Shown here: positions 1 to 9,358 of the stretch, one piece after another | How the letters are laid out: each line of letters begins with the position of its first letter | Numbering within the stretch: position 1 is the first letter of the stretch | Assembly: GCF_900113085.1 (NCBI RefSeq) | Contig: NZ_FOOC01000002.1 | Span: 62,001 to 126,000 of the forward strand | DNA from: Fontimonas thermophila | GTDB lineage: Bacteria; Pseudomonadota; Gammaproteobacteria; Nevskiales; Nevskiaceae | DNA: 64,000 nt | Direction of reading: 5' to 3' | Made by a program: the position numbers and the translations under genes | Notes under the pieces: generated by a model | What the model was told of the DNA's origin: nothing | The model's input: only the letters and a program-made list of their open reading frames with translations | The model's database searches: none

Positions 1-1
1 G

Positions 2-688
2 CTCGCCGGGCGTGCGGCGCTGCGCAGCGGTGCCGGGCTGGTCAGCCTGGCGACCCGCCCCGAGCATGCCGCGGCACTGACGGCGGCGCAGCCGGAGCTG
101 ATGGTTCACGGGGTGGATACCGGCAATGCGCTTGATGCCCTGCTTTCGCGTGCAGACGTCGTGGTCTTGGGGCCGGGGCTCGGTCAGGACGAGTGGGCGC
201 GGGCGCTGTTTGCGCGCGTACTCGCGAGCGACGCCGCCTTGCTGCTCGATGCCGATGCGCTGAACCTGCTCGCCCGCACGCCGCGGCACCGCGAGCACTG
301 GATCCTGACGCCGCATCCAGGTGAGGCGGCGCGGCTGCTGCAGTGCTCGAGCGCGCAAATCCAAGCCGACCGGCTCGGCGCGCTCGCCGAGCTGCAGCAT
401 CGCTACGGCGGCACCATCGTGCTCAAAGGGGCGGGTAGCCTCGTCAGCGGCCCGCCGGTCAGTGTCTGTCCGTACGGCAATCCGGGCATGGCGGTCGGCG
501 GGATGGGCGATGCGCTCACCGGTATCGTCGCCGCACTGTGGGCTCAGGGCCTCGAGGCACCGGTGGCCGCGCGGCTGGGCGTGCTTGCGCATGCTTGTGC
601 CGGCGATCACGCCGCCGTCGCGGGCGAGCGTGGTCTGTTGCCGCAGGATTTGATCGGGTGTCTGCGCACTGTGCTCAATCCATCATGA
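2..688 (+). CDS. nnr: ADP/ATP-dependent NAD(P)H-hydrate dehydratase (C-terminal part of Nnr), 5'-truncated
   Basis: This enzyme dehydrates the damaged cofactors NADHX and NADPHX with ADP or ATP. The frame is open from the left window edge, so the beginning lies outside; 228 residues are visible. They show the YjeF_C/ribokinase-like fold: GPGLGQ near the start, DADALN, the LTPHPGE motif, VLKGAG and the glycine-rich GNPGMAVGGMGDALTG site close to the end. In gammaproteobacteria this domain is usually fused behind an epimerase domain (Nnr), which cannot be checked here. Its stop codon overlaps the start of tsaE (ATGA), as in the classical nnr-tsaE-amiB-mutL order. The family call is firm; the full architecture is inferred. 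Confidence 0.93.
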   Translation, partial: LAGRAALRSGAGLVSLATRPEHAAALTAAQPELMVHGVDTGNALDALLSRADVVVLGPGLGQDEWARALFARVLASDAALLLDADALNLLARTPRHREHWILTPHPGEAARLLQCSSAQIQADRLGALAELQHRYGGTIVLKGAGSLVSGPPVSVCPYGNPGMAVGGMGDALTGIVAALWAQGLEAPVAARLGVLAHACAGDHAAVAGERGLLPQDLIGCLRTVLNPS

Positions 689-1155
689 ATGACCTTATCC
701 GTTTGCTCGACGCAGCCCATACCGAGGCGGTGGGCCGTGCGCTGGCCCACATTCTCGAGGACCGGCCGGGCGCCGTGATCTATCTGGAAGGAGAACTGGG
801 AGCCGGCAAGACCACTTTGGCGCGCGGGTTTTTGCGCGCGCTGGGGGTGACCGAGCCCGTCCGCAGCCCCACTTATACCCTGCTGGAACCCTATGCCATC
901 GGCATGCGCAGCGTGTTGCACATGGATCTGTACCGGTTGCGCGATCCGGCCGAGTTGTGGGAGCTGAGCCTCGACAGCTATCCGCCCGAGCGCACGGTGT
1001 GGCTGGTCGAATGGCCGCAGCGCGCAGGGGATTCGCTTCCGACTCCCACGCTGCGGTTACAGCTCGCGCACGACGGCGCGCATCGGGTTTTGCGTATCGG
1101 CGGAGAGAGCGCGCTGGTCTGCGCGCTATACCGAACTTTGCAGGATCTAAATTAA
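685..1155 (+). CDS. tsaE: tRNA threonylcarbamoyladenosine biosynthesis ATPase TsaE
   Basis: TsaE is the small ATPase that works with TsaB, TsaC and TsaD to make the t6A37 modification of ANN-reading tRNAs. The protein is 156 residues, the normal family length. The Walker A motif ELGAGKTT lies near residues 36-43, followed by the SPTYTLLE segment and a DLYRL motif near residue 81, then the VEWP segment typical of the family. The ATG at 685 was chosen over the upstream open frame because the protein then starts at the expected place and overlaps the nnr stop by four bases. It is probably co-transcribed with nnr. Confidence 0.96.
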   Translation: MNDLIRLLDAAHTEAVGRALAHILEDRPGAVIYLEGELGAGKTTLARGFLRALGVTEPVRSPTYTLLEPYAIGMRSVLHMDLYRLRDPAELWELSLDSYPPERTVWLVEWPQRAGDSLPTPTLRLQLAHDGAHRVLRIGGESALVCALYRTLQDLN

Positions 1156-1249
1156 AAAGATGCGATATCTTGATGTTTGTACGGGAAATGCATCTTGCTT
1201 TTGCAGGTGATACCGGTTAATTTCCGTCCAAACCGTTCGGGATTTGGGC

Positions 1250-2482
1250 ATGCGTTGGGCTTGGGCCGTCGCACTCATGCTGATGGCGCCGTGGGTCACG
1301 GCGGCGGAGCTGCGCGAGCTGCGGCTCTGGGAAGGCCCCGAGGCGACCCGTGTCGTGTTCGATCTCGACGGAGATGTCAAGCATGCGCTGTTCACCCTGT
1401 CCGATCCCGACCGCGTGGTCGTGGACATCGAGGGCCTGGATCAGCGTGCGCTCGCCAGACTCAATGCCGTCACCGGCAAGGGTGTGGTGGCGCGTGTGCG
1501 CAGCGCCCAGCGTGGGGATGCCATGCGCGTCGTCTTCGACGTCAATCAGCCGGTATTCGCAACCGGTTTCGTCCTGCCGCCGAGCGCCGATTATGGTCAC
1601 CGCCTGGTCATCGATCTGGCGTCGCCACAGCCAACGCAGCCGCCGGCTGCCGGATCGGCCGAGCAGGCGAGGGGCGCCCCGCCGCGCGATGAAACCATCG
1701 TCGTGGCCATCGATGCCGGGCATGGCGGGGAAGACCCGGGCGCGCGTGGCCCCAGCGGCTTGCTGGAAAAGGATGCCGCACTGCGCATTGCGCGCAAGCT
1801 TGCCAAACTGATCAACGATACGCCGAACATGCGCGCCGTGTTGACGCGCGACGGCGATTACTACGTGGGCTTGCGGGAACGCGTCAACATCGCCCGCAAG
1901 CACCAGGCGGATCTGTTCGTGTCCATCCACTGCAATGCCTTCACCCGCCGCGACATGCGCGGTAGCGCCGTCTATGTGCTCTCCGAGCGCGGCGCCACCA
2001 GCGAGCATGCGCGCTGGCTGGCGCAGAAAGAGAACGCCGCCGATCTGGTCGGTGGCGTCCATCTGCAGGACAAGGACCACGAGCTCGCCGCTGTGCTGAT
2101 CGACCTGTCGCAGGGTGCGACGATGGAAGCGAGCTTCGACGTCGGCAGCCGCATCCTGCAGTCGATGGCCAAGATCAATCGCTTGCAGAAGCCCGATGTC
2201 CAGCAGGCCGGTTTTGCCGTGCTCAAGGCGCCGGACATTCCTTCGGTACTCGTCGAAACGGCATTCATCACCAACGCAGAAGAGGAGAGGTTGCTCGCCT
2301 CCGGTGCTTTCCAGGCGAGTCTGGCCGAGCAGATCTTCCAGGGCATCAAGGGGTATTTCCACAGCTACCGGCCGCGGCAGCAGACGGTCGAGGCAGAGGC
2401 CGAACCCCAGTACGTCAGCCGCAACGCTCTCACCAGCGAGCGACTGCAAGCCGCGGAGTACCCCAAGGGCATTTCTCGCTAG
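1250..2482 (+). CDS. amiB: N-acetylmuramoyl-L-alanine amidase with AMIN domain
   Basis: This is a periplasmic zinc amidase that cuts the amide bond between MurNAc and the stem peptide during daughter-cell separation. The 410-residue product has an N-terminal signal peptide, an AMIN domain (about 20-120), a linker, and an Amidase_3 domain from about 150. Zinc and catalytic residues are visible: H158 in DAGHGG, E173 in LLEKD, H227 in SIHCN and E336 in VETAF. No LysM repeat follows the catalytic domain, unlike longer AmiB/AmiD forms. ATG 1250 gives a clean signal peptide; a TTG six bases upstream is possible. Position between tsaE and mutL argues for amiB by synteny; amiC is the alternative name. 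Confidence 0.93.
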   Translation: MRWAWAVALMLMAPWVTAAELRELRLWEGPEATRVVFDLDGDVKHALFTLSDPDRVVVDIEGLDQRALARLNAVTGKGVVARVRSAQRGDAMRVVFDVNQPVFATGFVLPPSADYGHRLVIDLASPQPTQPPAAGSAEQARGAPPRDETIVVAIDAGHGGEDPGARGPSGLLEKDAALRIARKLAKLINDTPNMRAVLTRDGDYYVGLRERVNIARKHQADLFVSIHCNAFTRRDMRGSAVYVLSERGATSEHARWLAQKENAADLVGGVHLQDKDHELAAVLIDLSQGATMEASFDVGSRILQSMAKINRLQKPDVQQAGFAVLKAPDIPSVLVETAFITNAEEERLLASGAFQASLAEQIFQGIKGYFHSYRPRQQTVEAEAEPQYVSRNALTSERLQAAEYPKGISR

Positions 2483-2500
2483 CGCGCTTCATCGCGCGCT
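2481..2500 (+). other. Stem-loop just after amiB
   Basis: AGCGCGC and GCGCGCT form a perfect 7-bp stem around a 6-base loop that begins inside the amiB stop codon. No T-run follows, so it is not a convincing intrinsic terminator. It could protect the 3' end or contribute to factor-dependent termination before mutL. Confidence 0.4.
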
Positions 2501-2587
2501 GGTGCGGTCTTGCGCAAAGCGTCTTTGGGTGAACCACCTTCGCCAGGTGCCGGACCGAGGGTTTCGGCAACGCCGTAAACTGTCCGG

Positions 2588-4354
2588 ATGATCCGCATTC
2601 TGCCCGATCAACTGATCAACCAGATCGCCGCCGGCGAGGTGGTCGAACGCCCCGCCGCCGTTGTCAAGGAGCTGATCGAGAACAGTCTCGATGCCGGGGC
2701 GCGGCGTATCGACATCGAGCTGGAACAAGGAGGTATCGGCCTCATTCGCGTGCGCGATGACGGCGCAGGAATTCCCAAGAATGAGTTGCCGCTGGCATTT
2801 CAGCGGCATGCCACCAGCAAGATCGCAAGTCTGGGTGACCTGGAACGCATCGCCAGCCTCGGGTTTCGCGGCGAAGCGTTGCCGAGCATCCTGTCGGTTT
2901 CGCGCATGCGGCTGACCTCGCGGACCGCACAGGACGCGCACGCCTGGATGCTCGGTGGCGAAGGCAAGCTCGACAGCGCTGCGCCGGTTCCGGCGGCGCA
3001 TCCGCCCGGGACTGGCGTGGAAGTGCGCGATCTATTCTTCAACACACCGGCACGGCGCAAGTTCCTCAAGACCGAAAGTACCGAATTCCGGTATGCGCAG
3101 CAGGCAGTGGAGCGGATCGCGCTATCGCATTTCGAGGTTGCTTTTTCACTGAAACACAACCAGCGCCGGGTGTTGGATCTGGCCGCGGCCGACCGCGAGG
3201 CGACGCGCCAGGCGCGCATCGAGGCCATCTGTGGTGGCGAGTTCGTCGCTCAGTCGCAGCAGCTCGACGCATCCCGCTTGGGGATGCGGCTGTATGGTTG
3301 GATCGGCTTGCCGAGTTTCGCGCGCTCGCAGCCGGACCTGCAGTTTTTCTACGTCAACGGTCGTTTCGTGCGCGACCGTTTGGCGGCGTTCGCGCTGCGC
3401 CGCGCTTTTGCCGATGTCATGCACTCGACACATCATCCGGCGTATGTGCTGTACCTGGAAATCGACCCGACGCTGGTCGATGTCAACGTACATCCGCAGA
3501 AAACCGAAGTGCGGTTCCGCGAGGCCGCGCGCGTGCATGATCTGCTGTTTGGCGCGGTGCATCAGGCGCTGCGCGGGCTGCGTCCCGATCCGGTGCGGCA
3601 CCACCGCGTCGTGCTGGACGCAGCCGTGCCCGCTCCGCCGCAGCCGGCATTGCCGTATGCGCTGGATGTTCGGGTCAAGCCCGAGATCCCGCATCTGGCC
3701 GAACCCTCTGCGGCTTACGTCGAACCGGTTGTGTCCCCGACCCCCGCCGGGATGGCGGACGAGCCACCGCTCGGCCATGCGCTGGCCCAGCTGCACGGCG
3801 TTTACATCCTTGCGCAGAACCGGCACGGGCTGGTGCTCGTCGATGCCCATGCCGCGCACGAGCGTGTGCTCTACGAGCGGATGAAGCGCCAGCTGGACGG
3901 CGGCGGGATCCCGGCGCAGGCCTTGCTGATCCCGCAGACGCTGACCCTGCATGAGGACGAGGCCGATGCCCTGGAGGCACGCCGCGCGGCGCTGTACCGC
4001 TGCGGCATCGAGATCGACCGCACCGGGCCTACGACCGTGTGCGTACGTGCGGTACCGCCGTTGCTGGGTGGCGATGATGTCGCCGGCCTGATACGCGGGC
4101 TCGTGCGTGACGACGAGCGTCACCAGGTCGCGCAGCATTTCAATGAAGTCATCGAGGCCCAGTACCGCGTGCTCGCCGATGTTGCCTGCAAGGCGGCGAT
4201 CAAGGCCAACCGCCGCCTCACCCTCGCCGAAATGGATGCCTTGCTGCGCGACATGGAAGCCACCGCGCTTTCCGGTCAGTGCAATCATGGCCGCCCGACC
4301 TGGGTGCAGGTCGGTCTGCGCGAGCTCGATCGCCTCTTTCTGCGCGGTCGCTGA
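2588..4354 (+). CDS. mutL: DNA mismatch repair protein MutL
   Basis: MutL couples MutS mismatch recognition to strand incision. The 588-residue protein has an N-terminal GHKL ATPase with ENSLDAG (31-37), DDGAG (57-61) and LGFRGEAL (91-98), a variable linker (about 330-390) and a C-terminal dimerisation domain. That domain carries [12 protein letters not shown] at 419-430, a near match to the metal-binding endonuclease motif DQHAx2Ex4E, plus ACKAAI around 533-538 and CNHGRP at 565-570. These motifs mark MutL proteins that nick DNA themselves and are absent from MutH-dependent MutL. The gap of 105 bases after amiB holds the stem-loop listed separately. The stop overlaps the miaA start. Confidence 0.97.
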   Translation: MIRILPDQLINQIAAGEVVERPAAVVKELIENSLDAGARRIDIELEQGGIGLIRVRDDGAGIPKNELPLAFQRHATSKIASLGDLERIASLGFRGEALPSILSVSRMRLTSRTAQDAHAWMLGGEGKLDSAAPVPAAHPPGTGVEVRDLFFNTPARRKFLKTESTEFRYAQQAVERIALSHFEVAFSLKHNQRRVLDLAAADREATRQARIEAICGGEFVAQSQQLDASRLGMRLYGWIGLPSFARSQPDLQFFYVNGRFVRDRLAAFALRRAFADVMHSTHHPAYVLYLEIDPTLVDVNVHPQKTEVRFREAARVHDLLFGAVHQALRGLRPDPVRHHRVVLDAAVPAPPQPALPYALDVRVKPEIPHLAEPSAAYVEPVVSPTPAGMADEPPLGHALAQLHGVYILAQNRHGLVLVDAHAAHERVLYERMKRQLDGGGIPAQALLIPQTLTLHEDEADALEARRAALYRCGIEIDRTGPTTVCVRAVPPLLGGDDVAGLIRGLVRDDERHQVAQHFNEVIEAQYRVLADVACKAAIKANRRLTLAEMDALLRDMEATALSGQCNHGRPTWVQVGLRELDRLFLRGR

Positions 4355-5289
4355 TGTCCGGGGCCAGCCCACCGCCGGTGATCGTGCTGATGGGGCCCAC
4401 GGCATCGGGCAAGACCGGGCTTGCGCTGGCGCTCGCCGACCACATGCCGGTCGAGATCATCAGCGTCGACTCGGCGCAGGTTTATCGCGACATGGACATC
4501 GGTACCGCCAAACCGTCCGTCGAGATGCGCGCACGCGTACCGCATCACCTGATCGATATCCTCGATCCGGCGGAATCCTATTCCGCGGCGCGGTTCGCCG
4601 AGGATGCCCGGCGACTGATCGCCGAGATCCGGCACCGCGGACGCACGCCACTGCTCGTCGGGGGCACGATGCTGTATTTCCGGGCATTGATCGACGGGCT
4701 CAGCGAATTACCGTCTGCAGATCCCGCATTGCGCGCGCGGATCGAAGCACAGGCCCGGGCAGAAGGCTGGCCGGCGCTGCATGCACGGCTGTCTGCCCTC
4801 GATCCGCAAACCGCGCGACGATTACACCCGAACGACCAGCAGCGCATCCAACGGGCGCTGGAAATCGTCGAGTTGACGGGTCGGCCGATGAGTGCGCTCA
4901 AGACGCGGCCGTGTGCCGCGGGCATCGAAGGGCGCGTGTGCCGTTTCGTTCTAATGCCACACGACCGCGCCTGGCTGCACGCACGGATCCGTCGTCGGCT
5001 GGAGGAGATGCTGGCGCAGGGTTTTCTTGACGAAGTGCGACGCTTACGCGCCCGTGGCGATCTGACGCCGGATCTGCCCTCGATGCGCGCGGTGGGCTAT
5101 CGTCAACTATGGGCATACCTCGACGGTGAATGTTCACTCGACGAGGCGATCCAGCGGGCGCTCGCGGCGACCCGTCAGTACGCCAAACGCCAGCTCACCT
5201 GGCTGCGCAGCGAGCGCGACGCGCAGGTGCTCGACCCACAGGCGCCCCAGGCGCTGGAGGCGCTGCTGCGGTCTGTGGTATCGGCTTGA
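4354..5289 (+). CDS. miaA: tRNA dimethylallyltransferase
   Basis: MiaA transfers dimethylallyl to A37 of tRNAs that read UNN codons. The protein is 311 residues, a normal length. The P-loop GPTASGKT occupies residues 14-21, followed by the DSAQVYR motif for prenyl donor and tRNA contacts, the DIGTAKP segment and the LVGGTMLY motif. An in-frame ATG exists 75 bases upstream inside mutL, but ATG 4354 overlaps the mutL stop (ATGA) and puts the P-loop at the expected distance from the N terminus. It is coupled to mutL and followed by hfq, the conserved arrangement. Confidence 0.97.
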   Translation: MSGASPPPVIVLMGPTASGKTGLALALADHMPVEIISVDSAQVYRDMDIGTAKPSVEMRARVPHHLIDILDPAESYSAARFAEDARRLIAEIRHRGRTPLLVGGTMLYFRALIDGLSELPSADPALRARIEAQARAEGWPALHARLSALDPQTARRLHPNDQQRIQRALEIVELTGRPMSALKTRPCAAGIEGRVCRFVLMPHDRAWLHARIRRRLEEMLAQGFLDEVRRLRARGDLTPDLPSMRAVGYRQLWAYLDGECSLDEAIQRALAATRQYAKRQLTWLRSERDAQVLDPQAPQALEALLRSVVSA

Positions 5290-5297
5290 GGTGCGCA

Positions 5298-5306
5298 TGC
5301 TACACT
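5298..5306 (+). promoter_or_regulatory. Candidate extended -10 promoter for hfq
   Basis: TGCTACACT matches an extended -10 element (TGn plus TACACT) in the short gap between miaA and hfq. No good -35 box is visible at 16-18 bases. A start near 5313 would give a leader of roughly 60 bases before the hfq ATG. Confidence 0.35.
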
Positions 5307-5375
5307 GCACCTACCCAGATGACGGGCGGGTCGCGGTCTGGCCGCGGCCGGATACTACAGAACAGGGTGAGTCCG

Positions 5376-5645
5376 ATGTCCAAAGGTCATACGTTACAAG
5401 AACCATTCCTCAACGCCCTGCGCAAGGAGCGCATTCCCGTCTCGATCTACCTCGTGAACGGTATCAAGCTGCAGGGGCAGATCGAATCTTTCGATTCTTT
5501 CGTCGTCCTGTTGCGCAATAGCGTCAGCCAGATGGTCTATAAACACGCCATCTCGACGGTGGTGCCGTCGCGCCCGGTACGGCTTTATGAGCCTGGCAAC
5601 GAAGGCGGTGAAGGCCAGGACAGCGGAACTGCCCCGGCCGCCTGA
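5376..5645 (+). CDS. hfq: RNA-binding chaperone Hfq
   Basis: Hfq is a hexameric Sm-like protein that pairs small RNAs with mRNAs. The product has 89 residues. The proximal-face residue Q8, the Sm1 region up to about residue 50 (including [11 protein letters not shown]) and the Sm2 signature YKHAIS at 55-60 are all present. The C-terminal tail is short (about 20 residues), glycine- and glutamate-containing, rather than the long tail of enterobacterial Hfq. ATG 5376 follows a purine-rich AGGGTGAG stretch. It sits between miaA and hflX as in most gammaproteobacteria. Confidence 0.97.
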   Translation: MSKGHTLQEPFLNALRKERIPVSIYLVNGIKLQGQIESFDSFVVLLRNSVSQMVYKHAISTVVPSRPVRLYEPGNEGGEGQDSGTAPAA

Positions 5646-5694
5646 TGCCCTCCGGCGCCAGATGTGCCGCTGCGGCCCACGCTGACTGGACCTG

Positions 5695-7017
5695 ATGTTC
5701 GAGCGCCCCAAGGCCGGCCAGAAGGCAATTCTGGTTCACCTCGAGTTCCCCGGTACCGACTACGAGTCCGACCGTCAGGAATTCATCGAACTCGCGCGCT
5801 CCGCCGGCGCCGAGGCGCTGGCCGTGATCGGCGGCAGCCGCCACAAGCCCGACCCGGGGCTGTTCATCGGCAGTGGCAAGGCCGAGGAAGTGGCGGCGGC
5901 GGTGGCCGCGCAGGGGGCCGAGCTGGTCATCTTCAATCACACGCTCTCGCCGAGTCAGGAACGCAACCTCGAAAAGCTGCTGCGGGCGCGCGTGCTCGAT
6001 CGCACGGGGCTGATTCTCGATATCTTTGCGACACGCGCACGTTCGCACGAGGGCAAGCTGCAGGTCGAGCTGGCGCAGTTGCAGCACATCGCCACGCGCC
6101 TGGTGCGCGGCTGGACCCACCTCGAACGCCAGCGCGGCGGCATCGGTCTGCGTGGCCCTGGCGAAACCCAGCTCGAGACCGACCGGCGCTTGATCCGCGA
6201 CCGCATCGCTTCGCTCAAGCGCCAGCTCGAGGCCGTGCGCAGCCGCCGTGCGCGCAGCCGTGCCGCGCGTGAACGCAATGCGGTGCCAACGGTTTCGCTA
6301 GTGGGCTATACCAATGCCGGCAAGTCAACGTTGTTCAATGCTTTGACCGGCGATACCGCATACGCATCCAGCCGCCTGTTTGCAACGCTGGATACGACGG
6401 TGCGGCGCATGCCGCTGGCTGCGGGCGATCCGATCGTCGTTGCGGATACGGTCGGATTCATCCGCGATCTGCCGCACGATCTGGTCGCGGCGTTCCGCGC
6501 CACGCTCGAAGAGGCGCGCGAAGCCGCCTTGCTGCTCCACGTGGTCGATGCCGCCGATGCGGAACGGATGGCGCGCATCGCACAGGTCGAGGACGTGCTC
6601 AATGAGATCGGCGCGGGTGGCGTGCCCCGGCTGCAGGTGTTCAACAAAATCGATTTGCGTGCCGAGGAAACGCCCCGCATCGAGCGCGATGACGAGGGCG
6701 TTGCGTACCGCGTCTTCGTCTCCGCGCGTACCGGCGCCGGGCTCGAATTGCTGCGCGAAGCGATCGCCGAACGGCTTGCACGGGTTCCCCAGGTGCGTGA
6801 GCTCGTGTTGCCGCCGCAGGCCGCGCGGCTGCGCGCGCAGCTGTTTGCATGCAACGCCGTCCTCGACGAACGCCTAGACGACGGCGGCAATTTCCATCTG
6901 CGGGTGGCACTGCCGGCCGCACAACTGCAGCGGCTGTGTCGGGATGCTGGTCTGCGCGTCGATGTCGATGCCCAGGTGCGCATGGCGGCGCCCTCTGTGC
7001 ATGCAGCGACGCAATGA
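5695..7017 (+). CDS. hflX: Ribosome-associated GTPase HflX
   Basis: HflX binds stalled 50S or 70S ribosomes and splits them under stress. The protein is 440 residues. The N-terminal HflX domain (about 1-190) includes the basic helical stretch rich in Arg and Gln before the G domain. The G domain has G1 GYTNAGKS at 204-211, the DTVGF G3 motif and the NKID G4 motif. The C-terminal domain follows to the end. The gene starts 49 bases after hfq and is probably transcribed with it; the hflK promoter candidate lies just downstream. Confidence 0.96.
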   Translation: MFERPKAGQKAILVHLEFPGTDYESDRQEFIELARSAGAEALAVIGGSRHKPDPGLFIGSGKAEEVAAAVAAQGAELVIFNHTLSPSQERNLEKLLRARVLDRTGLILDIFATRARSHEGKLQVELAQLQHIATRLVRGWTHLERQRGGIGLRGPGETQLETDRRLIRDRIASLKRQLEAVRSRRARSRAARERNAVPTVSLVGYTNAGKSTLFNALTGDTAYASSRLFATLDTTVRRMPLAAGDPIVVADTVGFIRDLPHDLVAAFRATLEEAREAALLLHVVDAADAERMARIAQVEDVLNEIGAGGVPRLQVFNKIDLRAEETPRIERDDEGVAYRVFVSARTGAGLELLREAIAERLARVPQVRELVLPPQAARLRAQLFACNAVLDERLDDGGNFHLRVALPAAQLQRLCRDAGLRVDVDAQVRMAAPSVHAATQ

Positions 7018-7029
7018 TGGCGGACAGCC

Positions 7030-7038
7030 TGCTAGAAT
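7030..7038 (+). promoter_or_regulatory. Candidate extended -10 promoter for hflKC
   Basis: TGCTAGAAT is a strong extended -10 match directly after hflX. The region at -35 is weak, as is usual for extended -10 promoters. The predicted start near 7045 would leave a leader of about 100 bases before hflK. Confidence 0.4.
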
Positions 7039-7148
7039 CCGCTCGTTTCGTCCGCCGCAGCCGCGGCGTGCACGACTAAATCCGATGACCGCTCCATCCG
7101 CGCGCCGGATGGAGCCCACCGATACCGAATCCATGTCTGGAGCGTTCA

Positions 7149-8294
7149 ATGGCCTGGAATGAGCCTGGACCCGGCCGCGACCCCTGGAATCAGGGTCCCA
7201 AGCGCGGCGATGGCCCGCCTGATCTCGACGAGTTGCTCAAGCGCTTGAGGTCCCGTTTCGGCGGCAATGGTCGCGGCGCCGGCGGCACCACCAAGCCCGG
7301 TGGCGGTCTGCCAGGCAGTTTTGTCGGGCTGATCGTCATCGCAGTCGGCCTGCTGTGGATCGCTTCTGGGTTTTATGTCGTCGATGAGCAGGAACGCGCC
7401 GTCGTTCTGCGTTTCGGCCAATACGTTGCCACCAAGGATCCGGGTCTGCAGTGGCGTTTGCCCTGGCCGATCGAGAAAGAGGAGATCGTCAACGTCACCG
7501 GTGTGCGTGCCACGCGTGACCGCGCGACGATGTTGACCCAGGACGAAAACATCGTCGATCTCGAGCTCACCGTGCAGTATCGCGTCTCCAAGGTCGAAGA
7601 CTACGTCTTCAATGTGGCCGATCCCGATCTGACCATGCGTCAGGCGACCAAGTCTTCGGTCCGGGAGGTCGTCGGTCAGTCGAAAATGGATTTCATCCTG
7701 ACCGAAGGGCGGCAGGAAATCGCCGACAAGACCAAGATGTTGCTGCAGGAGCGCATGGACGAATACAAAACAGGCCTGATCGTCACCGAAGTCAATTTGC
7801 AGCAGGCGCAGCCTCCCGAGCCGGTCCAGGCAGCGTTCGCCGATGCGATCAAGGCGCGCGAGGACCAGCAGCGGCTCAAGAACGAAGCCGAGGCCTATGC
7901 CAACGACCGTCTGCCGCGTGCGCGCGGCGCGGCGGCGCGCCAGATCGAAGAAGCGGCGGGCTATCGTGACCAGGTGGTGGCCAAGGCCGAGGGTGATGCG
8001 GCGCGCTTCAATCAGCTGCTCGCGGAATACCGCAAGGCACCGAAGGTGACGCGCGAGCGTATGTATCTGGATACGATGAATGCCGTTTACGGCAGTAGCA
8101 ACAAAGTGCTGATCGATGTCGACAAGGGTTCGCCGTTGCTGTATCTGCCTCTCGATCAGCTCTTGCGTGCGTTGCCACGCAGCGAAGCTCCGTCCGACTA
8201 CGTTACCGCGCCGTCGCCTACGGCACCGCGCAGCGGCAATACCAACGTACCCAGTCCTGATACCACGCGCTCGCGCGAAAGGGGGCGCCAGTGA
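7149..8294 (+). CDS. hflK: FtsH protease modulator HflK
   Basis: HflK is an inner-membrane SPFH/prohibitin-family protein that forms a cage with HflC around the FtsH protease. The 381-residue product begins with a Gly/Pro-rich cytoplasmic segment (about 1-55), one transmembrane helix (about 61-80), the periplasmic SPFH domain, and a long helical part with the AKAEGDAARF segment. The C-terminal tail is Pro/Ser/Thr-rich. The stop overlaps the hflC start by four bases, so equal translation of the two subunits is likely. Confidence 0.96.
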   Translation: MAWNEPGPGRDPWNQGPKRGDGPPDLDELLKRLRSRFGGNGRGAGGTTKPGGGLPGSFVGLIVIAVGLLWIASGFYVVDEQERAVVLRFGQYVATKDPGLQWRLPWPIEKEEIVNVTGVRATRDRATMLTQDENIVDLELTVQYRVSKVEDYVFNVADPDLTMRQATKSSVREVVGQSKMDFILTEGRQEIADKTKMLLQERMDEYKTGLIVTEVNLQQAQPPEPVQAAFADAIKAREDQQRLKNEAEAYANDRLPRARGAAARQIEEAAGYRDQVVAKAEGDAARFNQLLAEYRKAPKVTRERMYLDTMNAVYGSSNKVLIDVDKGSPLLYLPLDQLLRALPRSEAPSDYVTAPSPTAPRSGNTNVPSPDTTRSRERGRQ

Positions 8295-9160
8295 AAAACA
8301 TCAGTCCGATGACTTTGGCCGTCGCCGTCGTGGTGGCGTTGCTGGTCGTCTCCAATACGTTCTTTATCGTCGATCAGCGTGAGCGGGCCATTTTGTTCCA
8401 GGTGGGTGAGCTCAAAGACGCACAGTTCTCGCCGGGCCTGCACATCAAGATCCCGTTCTTCCATACTGTGCGCAAGTTCGACGGTCGCCTGCTGACGCTG
8501 GACAATCAGACCGAGAACTTTCTGACCGTCGAGAAAAAGAACGTCGAGGTCGACTTTTTCGTGAAATGGCGTATCGCCGATCCTGCGACCTATTACCGCG
8601 CAACCGGCGGTCAGGAACTGGTAGCGATGGATCGTTTGTCGGCGATCATCAACCGCGGCCTGCGTGACGAATTTGGTTCGCGCACGATCCAGCAGGCGGT
8701 GTCCGACGAGCGCGACGTGATCATGCAAGAGCTCGAGCGCAAGGTCGTCAAGAATGTGGCCGAGCTCGGCATCGAAATCGTCGATGTCCGCATAAAGTCG
8801 ATCAACCTGCCGCAAGCGGTCAGCGAATCCGTTTATGACCGCATGCGTGCCGAGCGTGCCCGCGTGGCGGCGGACTTGCGCGCCCGCGGTGCCGAAGAAG
8901 CCGAGCGCATCCGCGCCGATGCCGACCGTCAAGCCCAGGTCATCCTCGCCAATGCCTACAAGACCGCCGAGCAACTGCGCGGTGAGGGCGATGCCAAGGC
9001 CGCCGAGATCTACGCCAAGGCATATGGTCAGGATCCCGAGTTCTACAGCTTCTATCGCTCGCTCAACGTCTATCGCAACAGCTTCGGCGGTGGTCAGGAT
9101 CTGTTGGTGGTGCAGCCGCAAGGGCCGTTCTTCCAGTATTTCAACGGTGGGGCGAAGTGA
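8291..9160 (+). CDS. hflC: FtsH protease modulator HflC
   Basis: HflC is the partner of HflK in the membrane cage that regulates FtsH. The protein is 289 residues, with a single transmembrane helix at about 6-26 followed by an SPFH domain starting at VDQRERAI and a helical region with repeated acidic and alanine-rich segments (RADADRQAQ, GEGDAKAAEIYAKAY). The start is an ATGA-like overlap (GTGAAA context) with the hflK end. The last codons overlap the GTG start of the next gene. Confidence 0.96.
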   Translation: MKNISPMTLAVAVVVALLVVSNTFFIVDQRERAILFQVGELKDAQFSPGLHIKIPFFHTVRKFDGRLLTLDNQTENFLTVEKKNVEVDFFVKWRIADPATYYRATGGQELVAMDRLSAIINRGLRDEFGSRTIQQAVSDERDVIMQELERKVVKNVAELGIEIVDVRIKSINLPQAVSESVYDRMRAERARVAADLRARGAEEAERIRADADRQAQVILANAYKTAEQLRGEGDAKAAEIYAKAYGQDPEFYSFYRSLNVYRNSFGGGQDLLVVQPQGPFFQYFNGGAK

Positions 9161-9348
9161 ATCTGGATTGGGCCGAGCTCCTGCGCGCGCTGGGATTGGT
9201 CATGGTCATCGAGGGGCTGCTGCCGTTCGCGATGCCGTCGCGGTGGCGGCGTATGCTGCTGACGATGGCGCAGATGCAAGGGTCTAGCCTGCGCCTGATC
9301 GGGTTGGCGAGCATGCTCGGCGGCGTTCTGCTGCTGCACCTGGCCTGA
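9157..9348 (+). CDS. DUF2065 (YjeT-like) small membrane protein
   Basis: This is a 63-residue protein with two hydrophobic segments (about 8-25 and 44-62) joined by a short basic loop, which fits the DUF2065 family commonly found directly after hflC. It starts at a GTG that overlaps the hflC stop (GTGA), so it is translationally coupled. Its function is not known; the conserved location suggests a link with HflKC/FtsH or with the following purA, but this is inference only. Confidence 0.85.
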   Translation: MNLDWAELLRALGLVMVIEGLLPFAMPSRWRRMLLTMAQMQGSSLRLIGLASMLGGVLLLHLA

Positions 9349-9358
9349 GGCGGTCGTC

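Noticed and set aside
1217-2449. Minus-strand open frame of 410 residues opposite amiB
   Set aside because: It is the antisense of a well-supported amidase gene, has no family motifs and is due to the high G+C codon pattern.
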